Assembly (NCBI RefSeq): GCF_001652265.1
Contig: NZ_LWBS01000109.1
Location: forward strand, 186,001-250,000
Length of the DNA stretch: 64,000 nucleotides
Direction: 5' to 3'
Source: Rhizobium leguminosarum
Lineage (GTDB): Bacteria; Pseudomonadota; Alphaproteobacteria; Rhizobiales; Rhizobiaceae
In this document: positions 33,704 through 43,054 of the stretch, in pieces
Numbering within the stretch: position 1 is the stretch's first letter
How the letters are laid out: each line of letters begins with the position of its first letter
Translations under genes and position numbers: made by a program
The notes under the pieces: generated by a model
What the model saw: only the letters and a program-made list of their open reading frames with translations
What the model was told of the DNA's origin: nothing
Databases searched by the model: none

Positions 33704-35656
33704 CTATTCGCGGCGCCATTCGACGCGGCGGTTCAGCGCATCGACGTCGTCTTCGGTGAGGTTTGCGGTTGCGGTTACGTCCACCGGCTCGGAGGCTCCG
33801 CGGCCCTCGGCGTCGATTGTCGCGTCGATGCCGTTGCTCTTCAGGAAGTCGGCGACGGCCTGGGCGCGGCGTTCGGAAAGCTTCTGATTGTAGTCGTCAC
33901 CGCCGCGCCGGTCGGTATGGCCGATAAGGATGACGCGTCCGGGCTTCTGCTCCTTCAGCGCCTCCAGCAGTTCCTCAGCGGCTTCGGTGCCGATCGAGGT
34001 GAAGCTCGACTTGTTGAAATCGAAGGTGATCGGAACCGGAATGGAGACCGGCACGATGCCGCGCACATTCTCGGAATAGATGCCGCCGAGCACACCGCTG
34101 CGGTGATCCTTCTCGGCCGGCACGAAGCTGCCTTCAGGATGGTCGCTGGTCGGGTTGGCGGCAAGGATGCGGGCCTGGGCGGCGCGCTGGATGAGATCGG
34201 AAATCGTCTCGGCCGGCGGCGCCTTCGGCGTGCGGGTCTCGTTCTTGATGATCTCGATCGCCTGCTGGTAATCGGCAGCGGCATCGGCAAAGCGGCGTGC
34301 GGAGAAATAGATCTCGCCGAGCGTGGCGGAGGCCTGCCAGAGCACCTGCGGACTGTCGGCGGCAACGAGCAGCGGCTCGTAATCGGCGGCCGGCTGGTTG
34401 GCAGCCATCATCTCCTGGGCGGCCGAAAGCCTAAGCGCTGCGACGCGGCGCTGGGCATTCACCTGGAACTGCCCGCAGTCGGCACTGACGGCGATCGTAT
34501 CGGCTTCAGCGGCGGCAGCCGTGATATCCTTGGCGGCAACGGCGGTGTTCAGCTTGTCGAGAAGGGCGGTGCAAATAGGCGTATCGGCGTTTGCCACCTC
34601 GATCTCCTCGCCGGCCCCGGCGGTCTGGCCAGGTTCGGCCGAGCGGCCGAGGTTTAGCTGCGGCATCTTGATGCTGAAGCCGCCGGGCAGCTTGAATTGC
34701 GGCATCTTGATCTGCGGCATCGGCAGTTTCGGCATCTTGGTCTGCGAAGTCTGGGCCGGCTGCTTATACTGCGTGGTCGGCTGTTTATATTGGGTCGGCT
34801 TGGTGGATGAGGTGGTGTCGGCTGGACCGATCAGTTGCAGTTCGTCGGCGGCAAGCTCCTGGCCGGGCGCCAGATTGGTGACGATCTTGTATTTCTTCGG
34901 CGGCTGCTGTGTGGCCTGCTCGACAGGCTTCGGCGTGACCTTTTTCGGGGTAACGGGCTTCGGCTTGTCCACCACCGTTTCCGGCTTCTTCACCGGCTTT
35001 GGCTTCGGCGTGACCGCAGGCTTGGTCGATTCGACCGGCTGTTTTGCTGCCTGCTCGACCGGTGCCGGTTTTGCCGTGGGAGCGGCTGCGACCGGCGGGG
35101 CTGCGGGCAGGCTGTCGACGGTCGTCAGCGTCAGCGTCTTGCTGCTGATCTTGGTGCCGGCGCTGCGGGCCTCTTCGAGACTGCGGGAGACGGCTTCCAT
35201 GCCGCCGTCGACGGAGCGGAACATGCCGGCGCCGCTGCCGCCGAGATCGGCGAAGATGGTCAGCGGCTTGGAGGAATAGAAGACCTTGATCTCCTCCTGG
35301 CCGACCGGGCCTGAAACCTGCAGCCTGGCCCCGCTTGCCGGATCCGGCACCTGCACGCGCTTGCCGGCTCCGACAAGGGCGTCGGTCTGGTACTTGTTCG
35401 GGAAAAGCTTCACCACAGAACCGTTCGGCGAAACGTTGAGCACCGTGACATAGGCGTTCTCGCTCGACTGGATGAAGAGGCCAACCACTTCGCCGATGGC
35501 GTATTTGGCTTCGGCGCGATCGAAGGTGATGCTGACAGGCCCGGTCTGAGCCGGCGCTTCGGTCAATGTGCGTTCGTTCTGCGCCTCGACGGCGGGTACC
35601 ACCGAAAAGAACGAAAGAAAGGTGGCTGCGGCTAGGATGGCTTTGCGGTTCGGCAT
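33704..35656 (-). CDS. DUF4384-OmpA outer-membrane/peptidoglycan protein
   Basis: 650 residues from the ATG at 35656 with a strong GAGGAGG site. Signal peptide to about AVEA|Q. Residues about 35-140 are DUF4384 (YAIGEVVGLFIQSSENAYV, GSVVKLFPNKYQTD). A long Pro/Lys-rich linker with repeats (KPKPVKKPE, TQYKQPTTQYKQP) follows, then a tetratricopeptide-like helical stretch and a C-terminal OmpA domain (FDFNKSSFTSIGTEAAEELL, ILIGHTDRRGGDDYNQKLSE) for binding peptidoglycan. It is the first gene of the operon and may anchor the complex in the cell wall. Confidence 0.9.
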   Translation of the reverse strand: MPNRKAILAAATFLSFFSVVPAVEAQNERTLTEAPAQTGPVSITFDRAEAKYAIGEVVGLFIQSSENAYVTVLNVSPNGSVVKLFPNKYQTDALVGAGKRVQVPDPASGARLQVSGPVGQEEIKVFYSSKPLTIFADLGGSGAGMFRSVDGGMEAVSRSLEEARSAGTKISSKTLTLTTVDSLPAAPPVAAAPTAKPAPVEQAAKQPVESTKPAVTPKPKPVKKPETVVDKPKPVTPKKVTPKPVEQATQQPPKKYKIVTNLAPGQELAADELQLIGPADTTSSTKPTQYKQPTTQYKQPAQTSQTKMPKLPMPQIKMPQFKLPGGFSIKMPQLNLGRSAEPGQTAGAGEEIEVANADTPICTALLDKLNTAVAAKDITAAAAEADTIAVSADCGQFQVNAQRRVAALRLSAAQEMMAANQPAADYEPLLVAADSPQVLWQASATLGEIYFSARRFADAAADYQQAIEIIKNETRTPKAPPAETISDLIQRAAQARILAANPTSDHPEGSFVPAEKDHRSGVLGGIYSENVRGIVPVSIPVPITFDFNKSSFTSIGTEAAEELLEALKEQKPGRVILIGHTDRRGGDDYNQKLSERRAQAVADFLKSNGIDATIDAEGRGASEPVDVTATANLTEDDVDALNRRVEWRRE

Positions 35657-35867
35657 TGGAAAACCTCCTCTTCGAACAATCTCACACTGTGTTGAAGATG
35701 AGAATAGCACCGACCGGCGAAATTGGGATGGCTTTGCCTGTCTTGCTTGAGGGAGGGTTGCAAATTATTTGGAGCCTGGAAGAATCCGCCAAGGCAAAGA
35801 CGTGAGCAAGACTCACGCTCGGCAATATCCGGCGTCTTTTATAGTCCGTTTAACTGCAAGGAGACGG

Positions 35868-36260
35868 TTAGTTCTTGGGTTTCTGCCCGGCTGATTTCAA
35901 AATCGAGATCAGGTCGCTCATTCCCTCGGGTGAGGAATTGTAGAGCCAGAGAATATCCGGATTGTCGACCGTGAATTCCTTGCCGGGGCCCGAGCCCATG
36001 TCGCGGCCGGGTGAGGTCGCGTTGGGCAGCTTCGCCTCGCCGGGTGCCAGCCCCTTGGCGGTTTCGTGTTCGGCGATGATCGCCGTCGCCGCGGCAAAGG
36101 CCTTCTCGTCATGTTGGCGCAACGCTGCCAGCGAGGGGTTTCGCGCCGCAAGCGCGTCCTCAGCCGGGCCGGAATAGGCAAGCCGGGGGATCTGCAGCGC
36201 CAGCAGAAGGCCGATCGACAAGGTTATGAGCCAGGATTTCGTCATCGTCGTCAAATCCAT
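35868..36260 (-). CDS. Small exported protein, unknown function
   Basis: 130 residues from Met at 36260; the frame is open further upstream (36434). N-terminal signal or anchor (WLITLSIGLLLALQIPRLAYS), then a hydrophilic domain ending DLISILKSAGQKPKN. I recognise no family. About 210 bases separate it from the OmpA gene downstream, so it may be in a separate unit feeding the same operon. Confidence 0.65.
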   Translation of the reverse strand: MDLTTMTKSWLITLSIGLLLALQIPRLAYSGPAEDALAARNPSLAALRQHDEKAFAAATAIIAEHETAKGLAPGEAKLPNATSPGRDMGSGPGKEFTVDNPDILWLYNSSPEGMSDLISILKSAGQKPKN

Positions 36261-36437
36261 CCTATTGGCGCCACTGCGCGACAAGCACGCCGAGAATAGG
36301 GAGAGGCCGGAAGGATGGCAACGGCGCTCAGTGCCAATCGGTTGGGAGGGTTGAAATCGACTGGCCAAGGCGCTTTCGCTCCTTGTTTTATGCATGTCGT
36401 TAACCCGGAACCGCTGCACACTTCCGGGCGACATGCC

Positions 36438-37034
36438 TCAGAGGATATTCAATTGCTGCAGGTGAAGGCGCAGGTCGCGCAGCATCTCGCCGAAGATCTC
36501 CTCGATCAGTCCCGTCGACCAGACGACCATGGTGCCGTAAGGCGAGCGCTTGCGCTGCATGAAGCCCGCCGTCTCGAAATCGATCAGCGTCTTGCGGCAG
36601 GTCTCGCTCGACATCACCGCGACCAGGAAACGGGCGAGATTGGACTGGTCGATCGCGCCGGCTTTCTCCGCCCAGTTCTGGATCAGCCGCGGCTTGGTGT
36701 CGGCGGTGAACATCGAGGCGAGCGCCCGATCCTGCGAAAGCCCCAGGCGCTGCAGCTTGGCCGGGTCGCGGGTGAGCGAAACCACATAGTCATTGTGCAG
36801 ATCGGCGAAGCGTTCGATATCCTCGGCGGTGCTGATGCCGAAGACCTTCATCGAATAGAGGAACTCGGCCATCAGATAGGTCGGCTCCGAGCGCAGCTGC
36901 GCCAGATGCTTGTCGTCCTTGCTGGCCGAGGCCGCGCAGACGCGATCGGAGAAGTTGATCCTTGCCGCGCGAACCTGCTCCAGCAAGCTTATGTCGAGCG
37001 CCAGTTCGTCACCGTTCCATTCCAGCATAAGCAT
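36438..37034 (-). CDS. Unknown cytoplasmic protein
   Basis: 198 residues, no signal or membrane helix. It is mostly helical; LARFLVAVMSSETCRKTLID followed by FETAGFMQRKRSPYGTMVVWS may be a winged-helix-like C-terminus with a basic turn, but I cannot assign it. CAGGGA precedes the two starts at 37034 and 37028. It is upstream of and co-directional with the protease operon, so it could be a regulator. Confidence 0.65.
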   Translation of the reverse strand: MLMLEWNGDELALDISLLEQVRAARINFSDRVCAASASKDDKHLAQLRSEPTYLMAEFLYSMKVFGISTAEDIERFADLHNDYVVSLTRDPAKLQRLGLSQDRALASMFTADTKPRLIQNWAEKAGAIDQSNLARFLVAVMSSETCRKTLIDFETAGFMQRKRSPYGTMVVWSTGLIEEIFGEMLRDLRLHLQQLNIL

Positions 37035-37164
37035 TCCCTGCCAGCAAATCTTCGAGACGATGTTCTTGTACTATCGCCGGTGCAGATCTCCAAATCGTTT
37101 GGAAAGCAACGGCTTGCTGAGAAGCCATATCTAGCCTACCATTTTTGAAAGGCATGACGGTCAC

Positions 37165-37265
37165 AGAGCATGATGCCGAAAAGTGTGAGCGGTTTTCGGC
37201 CGACATCATGCCCTTGCTTTAATTGAGATCAGGATTCAGATTTTAGGCCGGATCGGCCTAAAATC
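37165..37265. repeat. Composite intergenic palindromic element
   Basis: Contains a near-copy of the 691-740 repeat (37166-37211) followed by a perfect 12-bp inverted repeat with a 3-base loop (37239-37265, GATTTTAGGCCG arms). This mosaic arrangement is typical of rhizobial intergenic elements. It lies between divergent genes, 24 bases before the start of the gene at 37289. Confidence 0.7.
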
Positions 37266-37288
37266 ATCCTGTTCTGGGGGTCGAGGCA

Positions 37289-38896
37289 ATGCGTGGTTTT
37301 GGGTCGCATATTTTGTTTGCCGCGACACTTGCGGTCGCCTCGCCGGTTTTCGCCAAAGACACGACGATCATAGAGCTTCGCGGCGGCGACGGCGCGCGCT
37401 CGGTCGGCATCATTTCTTCCAACGAGGAAGTCGAGGCATCCGGGCCGGCGGCGATCACCGTCGGCGACGACGGCACCATTTATATCCTCGACCAGAACAA
37501 TGGCCGCGTGCTCGCCATCGACGCCGAACGCTCGCAAGCCGATCCCGAAATCCTGCCGCTGCCGGAAAATGCCGCGCCGGAGGATCTCGCCGTCGTCCAC
37601 AACGAACTCTACCTCTGGTCGGACGGCGTCGTGCCGCTCGAGCGCTCCACCGATGCCGACGGCCGGTCGCAGACGCTGCGCGCCGTCGACGGCGGCGATG
37701 CCGACGATTATACTCGCTCGGTCTTCGCCTCGATGGGCTCAGTGCCGCCGGGTCCACTGAACAGCATCATCGACGAGATCGGCCGCAGCACCAGCCGGCC
37801 CGAGGCCCGCCCGCCGGTCATTCAATACGTGCCGAGCCGCGGGCTTGGCGATATCGTCGCCGAGGTTTCGGCTGCTGCAAACGACAAGGCGGAGATCCTG
37901 CTGCGGCGCAGCAGCTCGGAGGAGAATTTCCTCTCGCTGCAGCTCGCCTCGGAAGGCCGGATCGGCACCGTCGAACTTCTCGACATCGACACGACTGGCA
38001 GGCCCTATGCGCTGGTCGAGCTGGTGCCCGCCGACAGGCCGGCGCGCACCGGCATGCTGGTGGTGCGCTTCACGCCGAATGGGGCGATCGACCGGGTCTA
38101 CGACCTGCCGATCGGACCGGGAACGGTATTCTCCAGGCGTTTTGTGGCGATCGGCCCGCGCGGCGACGTGCTCTATTTGAGATCGCAGGAAAGCCGGGCG
38201 CAGGTGCTGCGGCTCGACGGCCGGGACCCCGGCCGCAAGCTTGCCGCCGCCCTGCCCGCGAAACAGTTGAATGCCGGTAAGCCCGGCAAGTCGCCGAAGG
38301 TGGCGATCGTGCCGAAATCGCGCGACGACGTCATCGAGCGGGCCATCGGTTTTGAGACGCTGAACTGGCTGGTGACGCCGGCTGCTTACGGCAGGGATCC
38401 GGGGCCTGGCTGCGTCAACATGAACCGGCTGCGCCGTCCGATCTATCTGATCGGAAAGCGCGGCCAGACGGTCAAGGGTGTTCCCTATTGCTGGGGCTGC
38501 AAGACGCCGCTCGAGAATTTCATCGGTGGCGTCGAAAAGGGCCAGACCGCCGGCAATGTCTGCACCAAGAGCGCGCCGCAATCCAACGTCCTCGGCGTCG
38601 ACTGCTCCGGTTTCGTCAGCGACGCCTGGGGCCTGAAGATGCACGTTTCGACGCGCGCGATCCCCGGGATCACCAAGCGCCTCTCCGACCCCTGGTCGAT
38701 GCGGCCGGGCGACGCGCTGAACAAGCCGGGCTCGCATGTGCTGTTGTTCATGCGCTTCACCGACGACCGCAAGGTGGAAGTGATGGAGGCCTCGCCGAAC
38801 GCCTGCAAGGGCCGGGTCTGCCGCAATACCTATTCGCTCGGCAGCCTGTTGTTGCGCGGCTACCAGCCGGTGCGTTTTAAGGGGCTGGATGGGTGA
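37289..38896 (+). CDS. Exported NlpC/P60-like hydrolase with N-terminal propeller-like region
   Basis: 535 residues. Signal peptide (ILFAATLAVASPVFA). The first 340 residues carry repeated short beta motifs (ITVGDDGTIYILDQNNGRVLAIDA, GDVLYLRSQE) like a beta-propeller sensor. The C-terminal domain has the NlpC/P60-type Cys439 in VLGVDCSGFVSDAW and His483 in PGSHVLLFM, suggesting peptidoglycan or peptide amidase activity. It is the only plus-strand gene of this stretch. GGGGGTCGAGG precedes the ATG. Confidence 0.75.
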   Translation: MRGFGSHILFAATLAVASPVFAKDTTIIELRGGDGARSVGIISSNEEVEASGPAAITVGDDGTIYILDQNNGRVLAIDAERSQADPEILPLPENAAPEDLAVVHNELYLWSDGVVPLERSTDADGRSQTLRAVDGGDADDYTRSVFASMGSVPPGPLNSIIDEIGRSTSRPEARPPVIQYVPSRGLGDIVAEVSAAANDKAEILLRRSSSEENFLSLQLASEGRIGTVELLDIDTTGRPYALVELVPADRPARTGMLVVRFTPNGAIDRVYDLPIGPGTVFSRRFVAIGPRGDVLYLRSQESRAQVLRLDGRDPGRKLAAALPAKQLNAGKPGKSPKVAIVPKSRDDVIERAIGFETLNWLVTPAAYGRDPGPGCVNMNRLRRPIYLIGKRGQTVKGVPYCWGCKTPLENFIGGVEKGQTAGNVCTKSAPQSNVLGVDCSGFVSDAWGLKMHVSTRAIPGITKRLSDPWSMRPGDALNKPGSHVLLFMRFTDDRKVEVMEASPNACKGRVCRNTYSLGSLLLRGYQPVRFKGLDG

Positions 38897-38909
38897 CGGT
38901 CATGCCGAT

Positions 38910-40124
38910 TCACGCCGCCGGCCTTGACGTCAGCCGCCGCTTTGCCATGGCCAAAAGGCCATGTGCTGCAACGTTCTCGGCATAGTCCCGATAGGCAGGA
39001 TCCCGGCTCAGCATGCGCTCTTCGGCGCGGGCGCGCATAACGTAGATAAGACTGACGATCGCCAGCATCCCTGCCCGGGCAAATCCTTCCGTTAGGCCGC
39101 TGGCGATGAAGCTCGGAATCGCAAACAGCCACCAGGCGATGTTCTTCGAGACATAGGCCGGATGTTTGATGAAGCGATAGGGGCCCGACGTGATGATGCC
39201 GCGGTGGGTGAGATTGGAAAATCGCGGTCCGAAGGCGACGGTCGCCCAGACATAGATGACGGTGCAGAACAGCGTCGCGCCGCTCCAGAGGATGAAGACG
39301 GCCGACCCTTCTTGGATCACGGTCTCCCAGCCCGGCCCCTCGCCATAAGGCACGAAGGCATGCGAGATCGCCGGGAAGAACGGTTCGTAACAGATGAGGC
39401 AGACGAGCCAGCCGAGCGCCGTCGTCTCCGTTGCCCTGACATGCCATCCGAAAAGCTTGAAGGTGGCGATATAGCCGCCGGCGGCAAGTACAGTGTCGAG
39501 AAGAAAGGCAAGCCGCAACAGTCCTTCCAACCAGGCCGCCGAGAGCGGTGGAAACGCCCAGGCCGGTTTGTCGACAAGATCGGAAAGAGCCGCCATACCG
39601 CCCGAGAACATCAGCACGAGAAAGAAGCACTTGATCGCGAGCAGGCGTAATGCGAACAGCACGTCCTCCTCGCGAAAATCCTGCATCAGCACCGCACGCC
39701 CGACCTGATTGAGATAATCGTCGGGCTGCTCGGCGATCAGATCGGTGACCGCGACGTAGAGAATGGTGGCAATCGCAAGTGCGATGGAAATGACGATTGT
39801 CGTGTGGCCGGACTCGATGAACCATCGGACCGCTGACGACTGCGTAAAAAATGGAAAGACCGAACAGACAATGACGACCACGCCAAGGAGCGCAGCGAGG
39901 CCGACAAGCTTCGTTCCGATGCGCCGCCAGAAGATGGCCGGAGCCTCGTTCCGCCTCTCTCGCGATGCCCAGGCACGACGAGCGGCCGGTGTGCCCTCGA
40001 CGATGGTCCATGTCAGGAGAAGGCAGAACAACGCAAGGGCCATCGCTATGCCGGACTCAAGCCGGAGATACGTGGAGAGTGCGATGCCCATTGCTGCTCC
40101 GATGAACGTCGCAGGTTGGATCAT
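38910..40124 (-). CDS. Isoprenylcysteine carboxyl methyltransferase-like membrane protein
   Basis: 404 residues with about nine membrane helices. The C-terminal catalytic signature of the ICMT/phospholipid methyltransferase group is clear: RGIITSGPYRFIKHPAYVSK and RARAEERMLSRDPAYRDY. The N-terminal two-thirds is an additional membrane domain. The substrate in bacteria is uncertain (lipid or small amphiphile). It is convergent with the NlpC-like gene and 15 bases after the lipoprotein gene. Confidence 0.85.
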   Translation of the reverse strand: MIQPATFIGAAMGIALSTYLRLESGIAMALALFCLLLTWTIVEGTPAARRAWASRERRNEAPAIFWRRIGTKLVGLAALLGVVVIVCSVFPFFTQSSAVRWFIESGHTTIVISIALAIATILYVAVTDLIAEQPDDYLNQVGRAVLMQDFREEDVLFALRLLAIKCFFLVLMFSGGMAALSDLVDKPAWAFPPLSAAWLEGLLRLAFLLDTVLAAGGYIATFKLFGWHVRATETTALGWLVCLICYEPFFPAISHAFVPYGEGPGWETVIQEGSAVFILWSGATLFCTVIYVWATVAFGPRFSNLTHRGIITSGPYRFIKHPAYVSKNIAWWLFAIPSFIASGLTEGFARAGMLAIVSLIYVMRARAEERMLSRDPAYRDYAENVAAHGLLAMAKRRLTSRPAA

Positions 40125-40138
40125 GAAGGACCCTGCCT

Positions 40139-40450
40139 TTACCAGGAAGGACCGCCGCTCGAAGAGTTTCCGGAGCTCGACGATCCGCCAGAGCTAGAGC
40201 CACCGCCCATGCCGCCGCCAGAGTTGGAATTCCCACCGGAACTGTTCTCAGAGCGGGTGAAAGCCGGTTGATTGCTCTTTGCCGCCACTTTTTTGACGGT
40301 GGGTGTGGTTTTCCTGGCAGGCGTGGCCGGCTCTTCAGTCGCGAACAGTGTCCTGGCGCCTGGGTCGAAGATGCAGCTCTGCAGGATTGCGCCCGAACCC
40401 GCGATGAATGTCGAGCACAAGAGAATACGGATGATGAGCTTGCTGTTCAT
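40139..40450 (-). CDS. Small Ser/Gly-rich lipoprotein
   Basis: 103 residues. Signal peptide with lipobox ILQSC (Cys26), a basic mid-section (TPTVKKVAAK) and a C-terminal third made almost only of Gly, Ser and Asn. The tail is probably disordered. It lies between the Sel1-caspase and the ICMT-like gene, all leftward. No family recognised. Confidence 0.75.
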   Translation of the reverse strand: MNSKLIIRILLCSTFIAGSGAILQSCIFDPGARTLFATEEPATPARKTTPTVKKVAAKSNQPAFTRSENSSGGNSNSGGGMGGGSSSGGSSSSGNSSSGGPSW

Positions 40451-40474
40451 GTAGGGCGCCCCCAGACCGCCGTT

Positions 40475-43054
40475 CTAGAAGAGATCGTACCTCGGATTTC
40501 GCTTTACCCAGGTCGCTTTGGCGAGCTTGACGAGCCTGTCATCGAGCGACTTTGATTTAGAGATTGCCTTTTGCTCCTGAGCGGTCAGCTCGGAGGCAAA
40601 GGCGGCCTCCGCTTTCTTCTTTGCAGCGCCAGGCATCCTTTTGAGTTCCGCCAGCGCCTGGTTCTTCGGATCGCCGCTGCCCGGCATGTTGATGGCGGTC
40701 GCCAGAGCGAAATAACGCGCCGCGATTGCAAGGCTGTCGGCGTCGGAGCCTTCTTCCTTCGCCAGCATCGCGCGATCGAGCGCGCCCCAATAGTCGCCGC
40801 GTTCCGTGCCCATCTCGAGCCACTTCACCGCTTCCGCCTTATCAGCGGCAACGCCAATACCGTCCCGGTACATGCGTCCGAGATTTGTCGGGGCATGAGG
40901 CTGTCCGCCCTCCGCCGCCCGCCTGAAAAGGTCGAGCGCTTTCGGGAGATCCTCCGGAGCGCCTTTTCCGAAACGGTAGACGAGCGCGAGATTGTTCAGC
41001 GAATAGATGTCGTTGCGTTCGACGCCGGCCTCGTAGAAGCGGATGCCGCGTTCCGGATCGGCCGGAACGTTGACGCCGTTGAGGAAGATATAACCGAGCT
41101 CATTCATTGCGTAAGTATGGCCGAGATCGGCAGCCTGCAACATCAGCCGCAACCCCAGCTGCTGATCGGCCTTGGTGCCGCGTCCGTAGTAGAGGGCCTT
41201 GCCATAGCTGTGCAGGGCAAAGGGATCGCCCTTCGCCGCACCGCCCTTGGCGATCTCGCTTGCCTTGGCTGCGTCGCGCGGGACGGAGGCGCCGAACTCG
41301 TAAAGCCTTGAGAATTCCTGGATCGCCCGAACATGCCCGGCATCCATCGCCTTCTTGATCGTCGCAAAAGCCGTTTTCGCGTCACGGTTGGCAAGCTGGG
41401 CACGACCGAGCTCATAGACGAAGCGCGCCACCTCAGGATAGGCCTTTATTGCCTCCGTGCAGGCAGGCAGTGCTATGTCCGGATCGATCTCGTTCGGCAG
41501 CTTGCCCGATGTCACACCCTGCAGGTCGAGGGGTGCCGCGGCTGCGGTGTCGCAGGCGTCGAGCACCGGCTTGAAAGTGACGGTCGCCGGCGGCAGGTCG
41601 TCATTGGCAGCCTGCAGCGTCAGGGCGAAAGGCTGGTTTTCGGTGCCGATCTGCGGCTCGTAGGAAAGGGCCGGAATATCGGCTGCTTCGAGCACGTGAC
41701 CGAGCCCGATCACCCGGTCTCCGGCCCGTAGCGTGCCCTTGTCGGGCAGGGCTGCGACCTTGAAGGTCATCTCCGCAACCGATGCCGGCACGACCGGCAG
41801 ACTGGCTTCAATAGGGCCGACGCCGATCGTGGTGCTCACGTCACGCGTCAGCGTCTTCAGATAGGCGTCGGCATCGGCCAGCCGCACCTGCTTTTCCTGT
41901 TCGAGCTGGGCGAGCTTGGCGCCGGCATCCGCCGAAACGGTGATCGCGACCACACCTTGCTTTGCCTGGCCGTAAGGGTCGCTCACGGTATAACCGATCA
42001 GGCCGACGGTTCCGGCGGCAACACCTGATGAATCATAGGTCAACGACGTCAGTGCCGCCGCAGGCATCATCGCGCCCTGCTCGACCGGCTTGCCATCGAA
42101 GCTGAGCTTACCGGTCTTCGGAAGCTGGTTGAGGGTGACGAGCAGCGCCGAGCCGGTTTCGTCATGCGGTGGGGCGATCGGCAATTTGGTCGTGGCCGCT
42201 CCCTCCGGCACGCTCACCTGCTGCATCGATTCGACGCTCGGCGGCGGCGGCGCCGGAATGAAATAGAAGCTGTCCATCAGTGAGGAATTTTCCCAGGGGA
42301 CCTGCTTGCCGTTGGTCATGGCGATCACATCACGGCGCACGTCGGTGAGGACCTGGCGGATTTCCTTGTTGGGTTCGCTCGCCCGCTTGATGAAGGATTC
42401 GGAATAGGGGCTCAGCGCCCCGGTGCCGTCGAGCGCCACCTGGCCGGGTTCTGTGGAAAAGGCGATCAGACTGCCGAGATCGCTATCGATACGCGCAAGT
42501 CCGCGTGTGGCGCCGACCGGTTCCAGCTTTTCCGCCATCCAGAATTTCTGGGCGTTGAAGGGATTGTTGCGGCAGGCGTCGAGGAAGATCAGCTGCACCC
42601 GCGAATTCTGCTTGAGATGGTTTAGAATGAGGTCGAGCGGCATGGTCTGCGTCTCGACGTCATAGGGCGTCTCCAGTGTCGCATCGACCGGTACAAGGAA
42701 ATTCTGCCCGCCCACCTGGATGCCGTGGCCCGAATAATAGATCAGGCCGGCCTCGGCATTGCTGGTCGAACGCAGGAAGCGGCGCACCGTATCCTCGAGC
42801 CCGATGCGGTCGACATTGACGCCGATCGTCACATCGAAACCGGCCGCACGCAACGTGCTGGCGACCTCTTCGACATCATTGGCAGGATTGGGAAGCGAAG
42901 GCAGCGTCTTATAGACCGAGTTGCCGATGACCAGGGCGACGCGGCGTCCGCTCTCTTCTGTGACGGCGGCAAATGCCGTTCCGATCGACAGCAGCATTGC
43001 CGCGACGATCAGCAGATATGCGCACAGTCTCTTGACGTGGTGAAACTTGGGCAT
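40475..43054 (-). CDS. Exported caspase-like protease with Sel1/TPR repeats
   Basis: 859 residues. Signal peptide to about FA|A30. Peptidase C14 domain about 37-265 with His110 (IYYSGHGIQVGG) and Cys161 (LIFLDACRNNPF), a standard orthocaspase-type dyad. A middle region has two cadherin-like/beta-sandwich repeats (TLNQLPKTGKLSFDGKPVEQG and KVAALPDKGTLRAGDRVIG). The C-terminal half has Sel1-type repeats (YGKALYYGRGTKADQQ, NELGYIFLNGVNVPADPERG, NLGRMYRDGIGVAADK). Sel1 repeats usually mediate protein contacts. It is the third caspase-like gene in 14 kb. Confidence 0.92.
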   Translation of the reverse strand: MPKFHHVKRLCAYLLIVAAMLLSIGTAFAAVTEESGRRVALVIGNSVYKTLPSLPNPANDVEEVASTLRAAGFDVTIGVNVDRIGLEDTVRRFLRSTSNAEAGLIYYSGHGIQVGGQNFLVPVDATLETPYDVETQTMPLDLILNHLKQNSRVQLIFLDACRNNPFNAQKFWMAEKLEPVGATRGLARIDSDLGSLIAFSTEPGQVALDGTGALSPYSESFIKRASEPNKEIRQVLTDVRRDVIAMTNGKQVPWENSSLMDSFYFIPAPPPPSVESMQQVSVPEGAATTKLPIAPPHDETGSALLVTLNQLPKTGKLSFDGKPVEQGAMMPAAALTSLTYDSSGVAAGTVGLIGYTVSDPYGQAKQGVVAITVSADAGAKLAQLEQEKQVRLADADAYLKTLTRDVSTTIGVGPIEASLPVVPASVAEMTFKVAALPDKGTLRAGDRVIGLGHVLEAADIPALSYEPQIGTENQPFALTLQAANDDLPPATVTFKPVLDACDTAAAAPLDLQGVTSGKLPNEIDPDIALPACTEAIKAYPEVARFVYELGRAQLANRDAKTAFATIKKAMDAGHVRAIQEFSRLYEFGASVPRDAAKASEIAKGGAAKGDPFALHSYGKALYYGRGTKADQQLGLRLMLQAADLGHTYAMNELGYIFLNGVNVPADPERGIRFYEAGVERNDIYSLNNLALVYRFGKGAPEDLPKALDLFRRAAEGGQPHAPTNLGRMYRDGIGVAADKAEAVKWLEMGTERGDYWGALDRAMLAKEEGSDADSLAIAARYFALATAINMPGSGDPKNQALAELKRMPGAAKKKAEAAFASELTAQEQKAISKSKSLDDRLVKLAKATWVKRNPRYDLF

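Noticed and set aside
40475..43054. Type III CRISPR or TIR-type defence association of the caspases
   Set aside because: No Cas, TIR, STING, gasdermin or CRISPR repeats are present in the window; all three caspases carry signal peptides, unlike cytoplasmic defence caspases.
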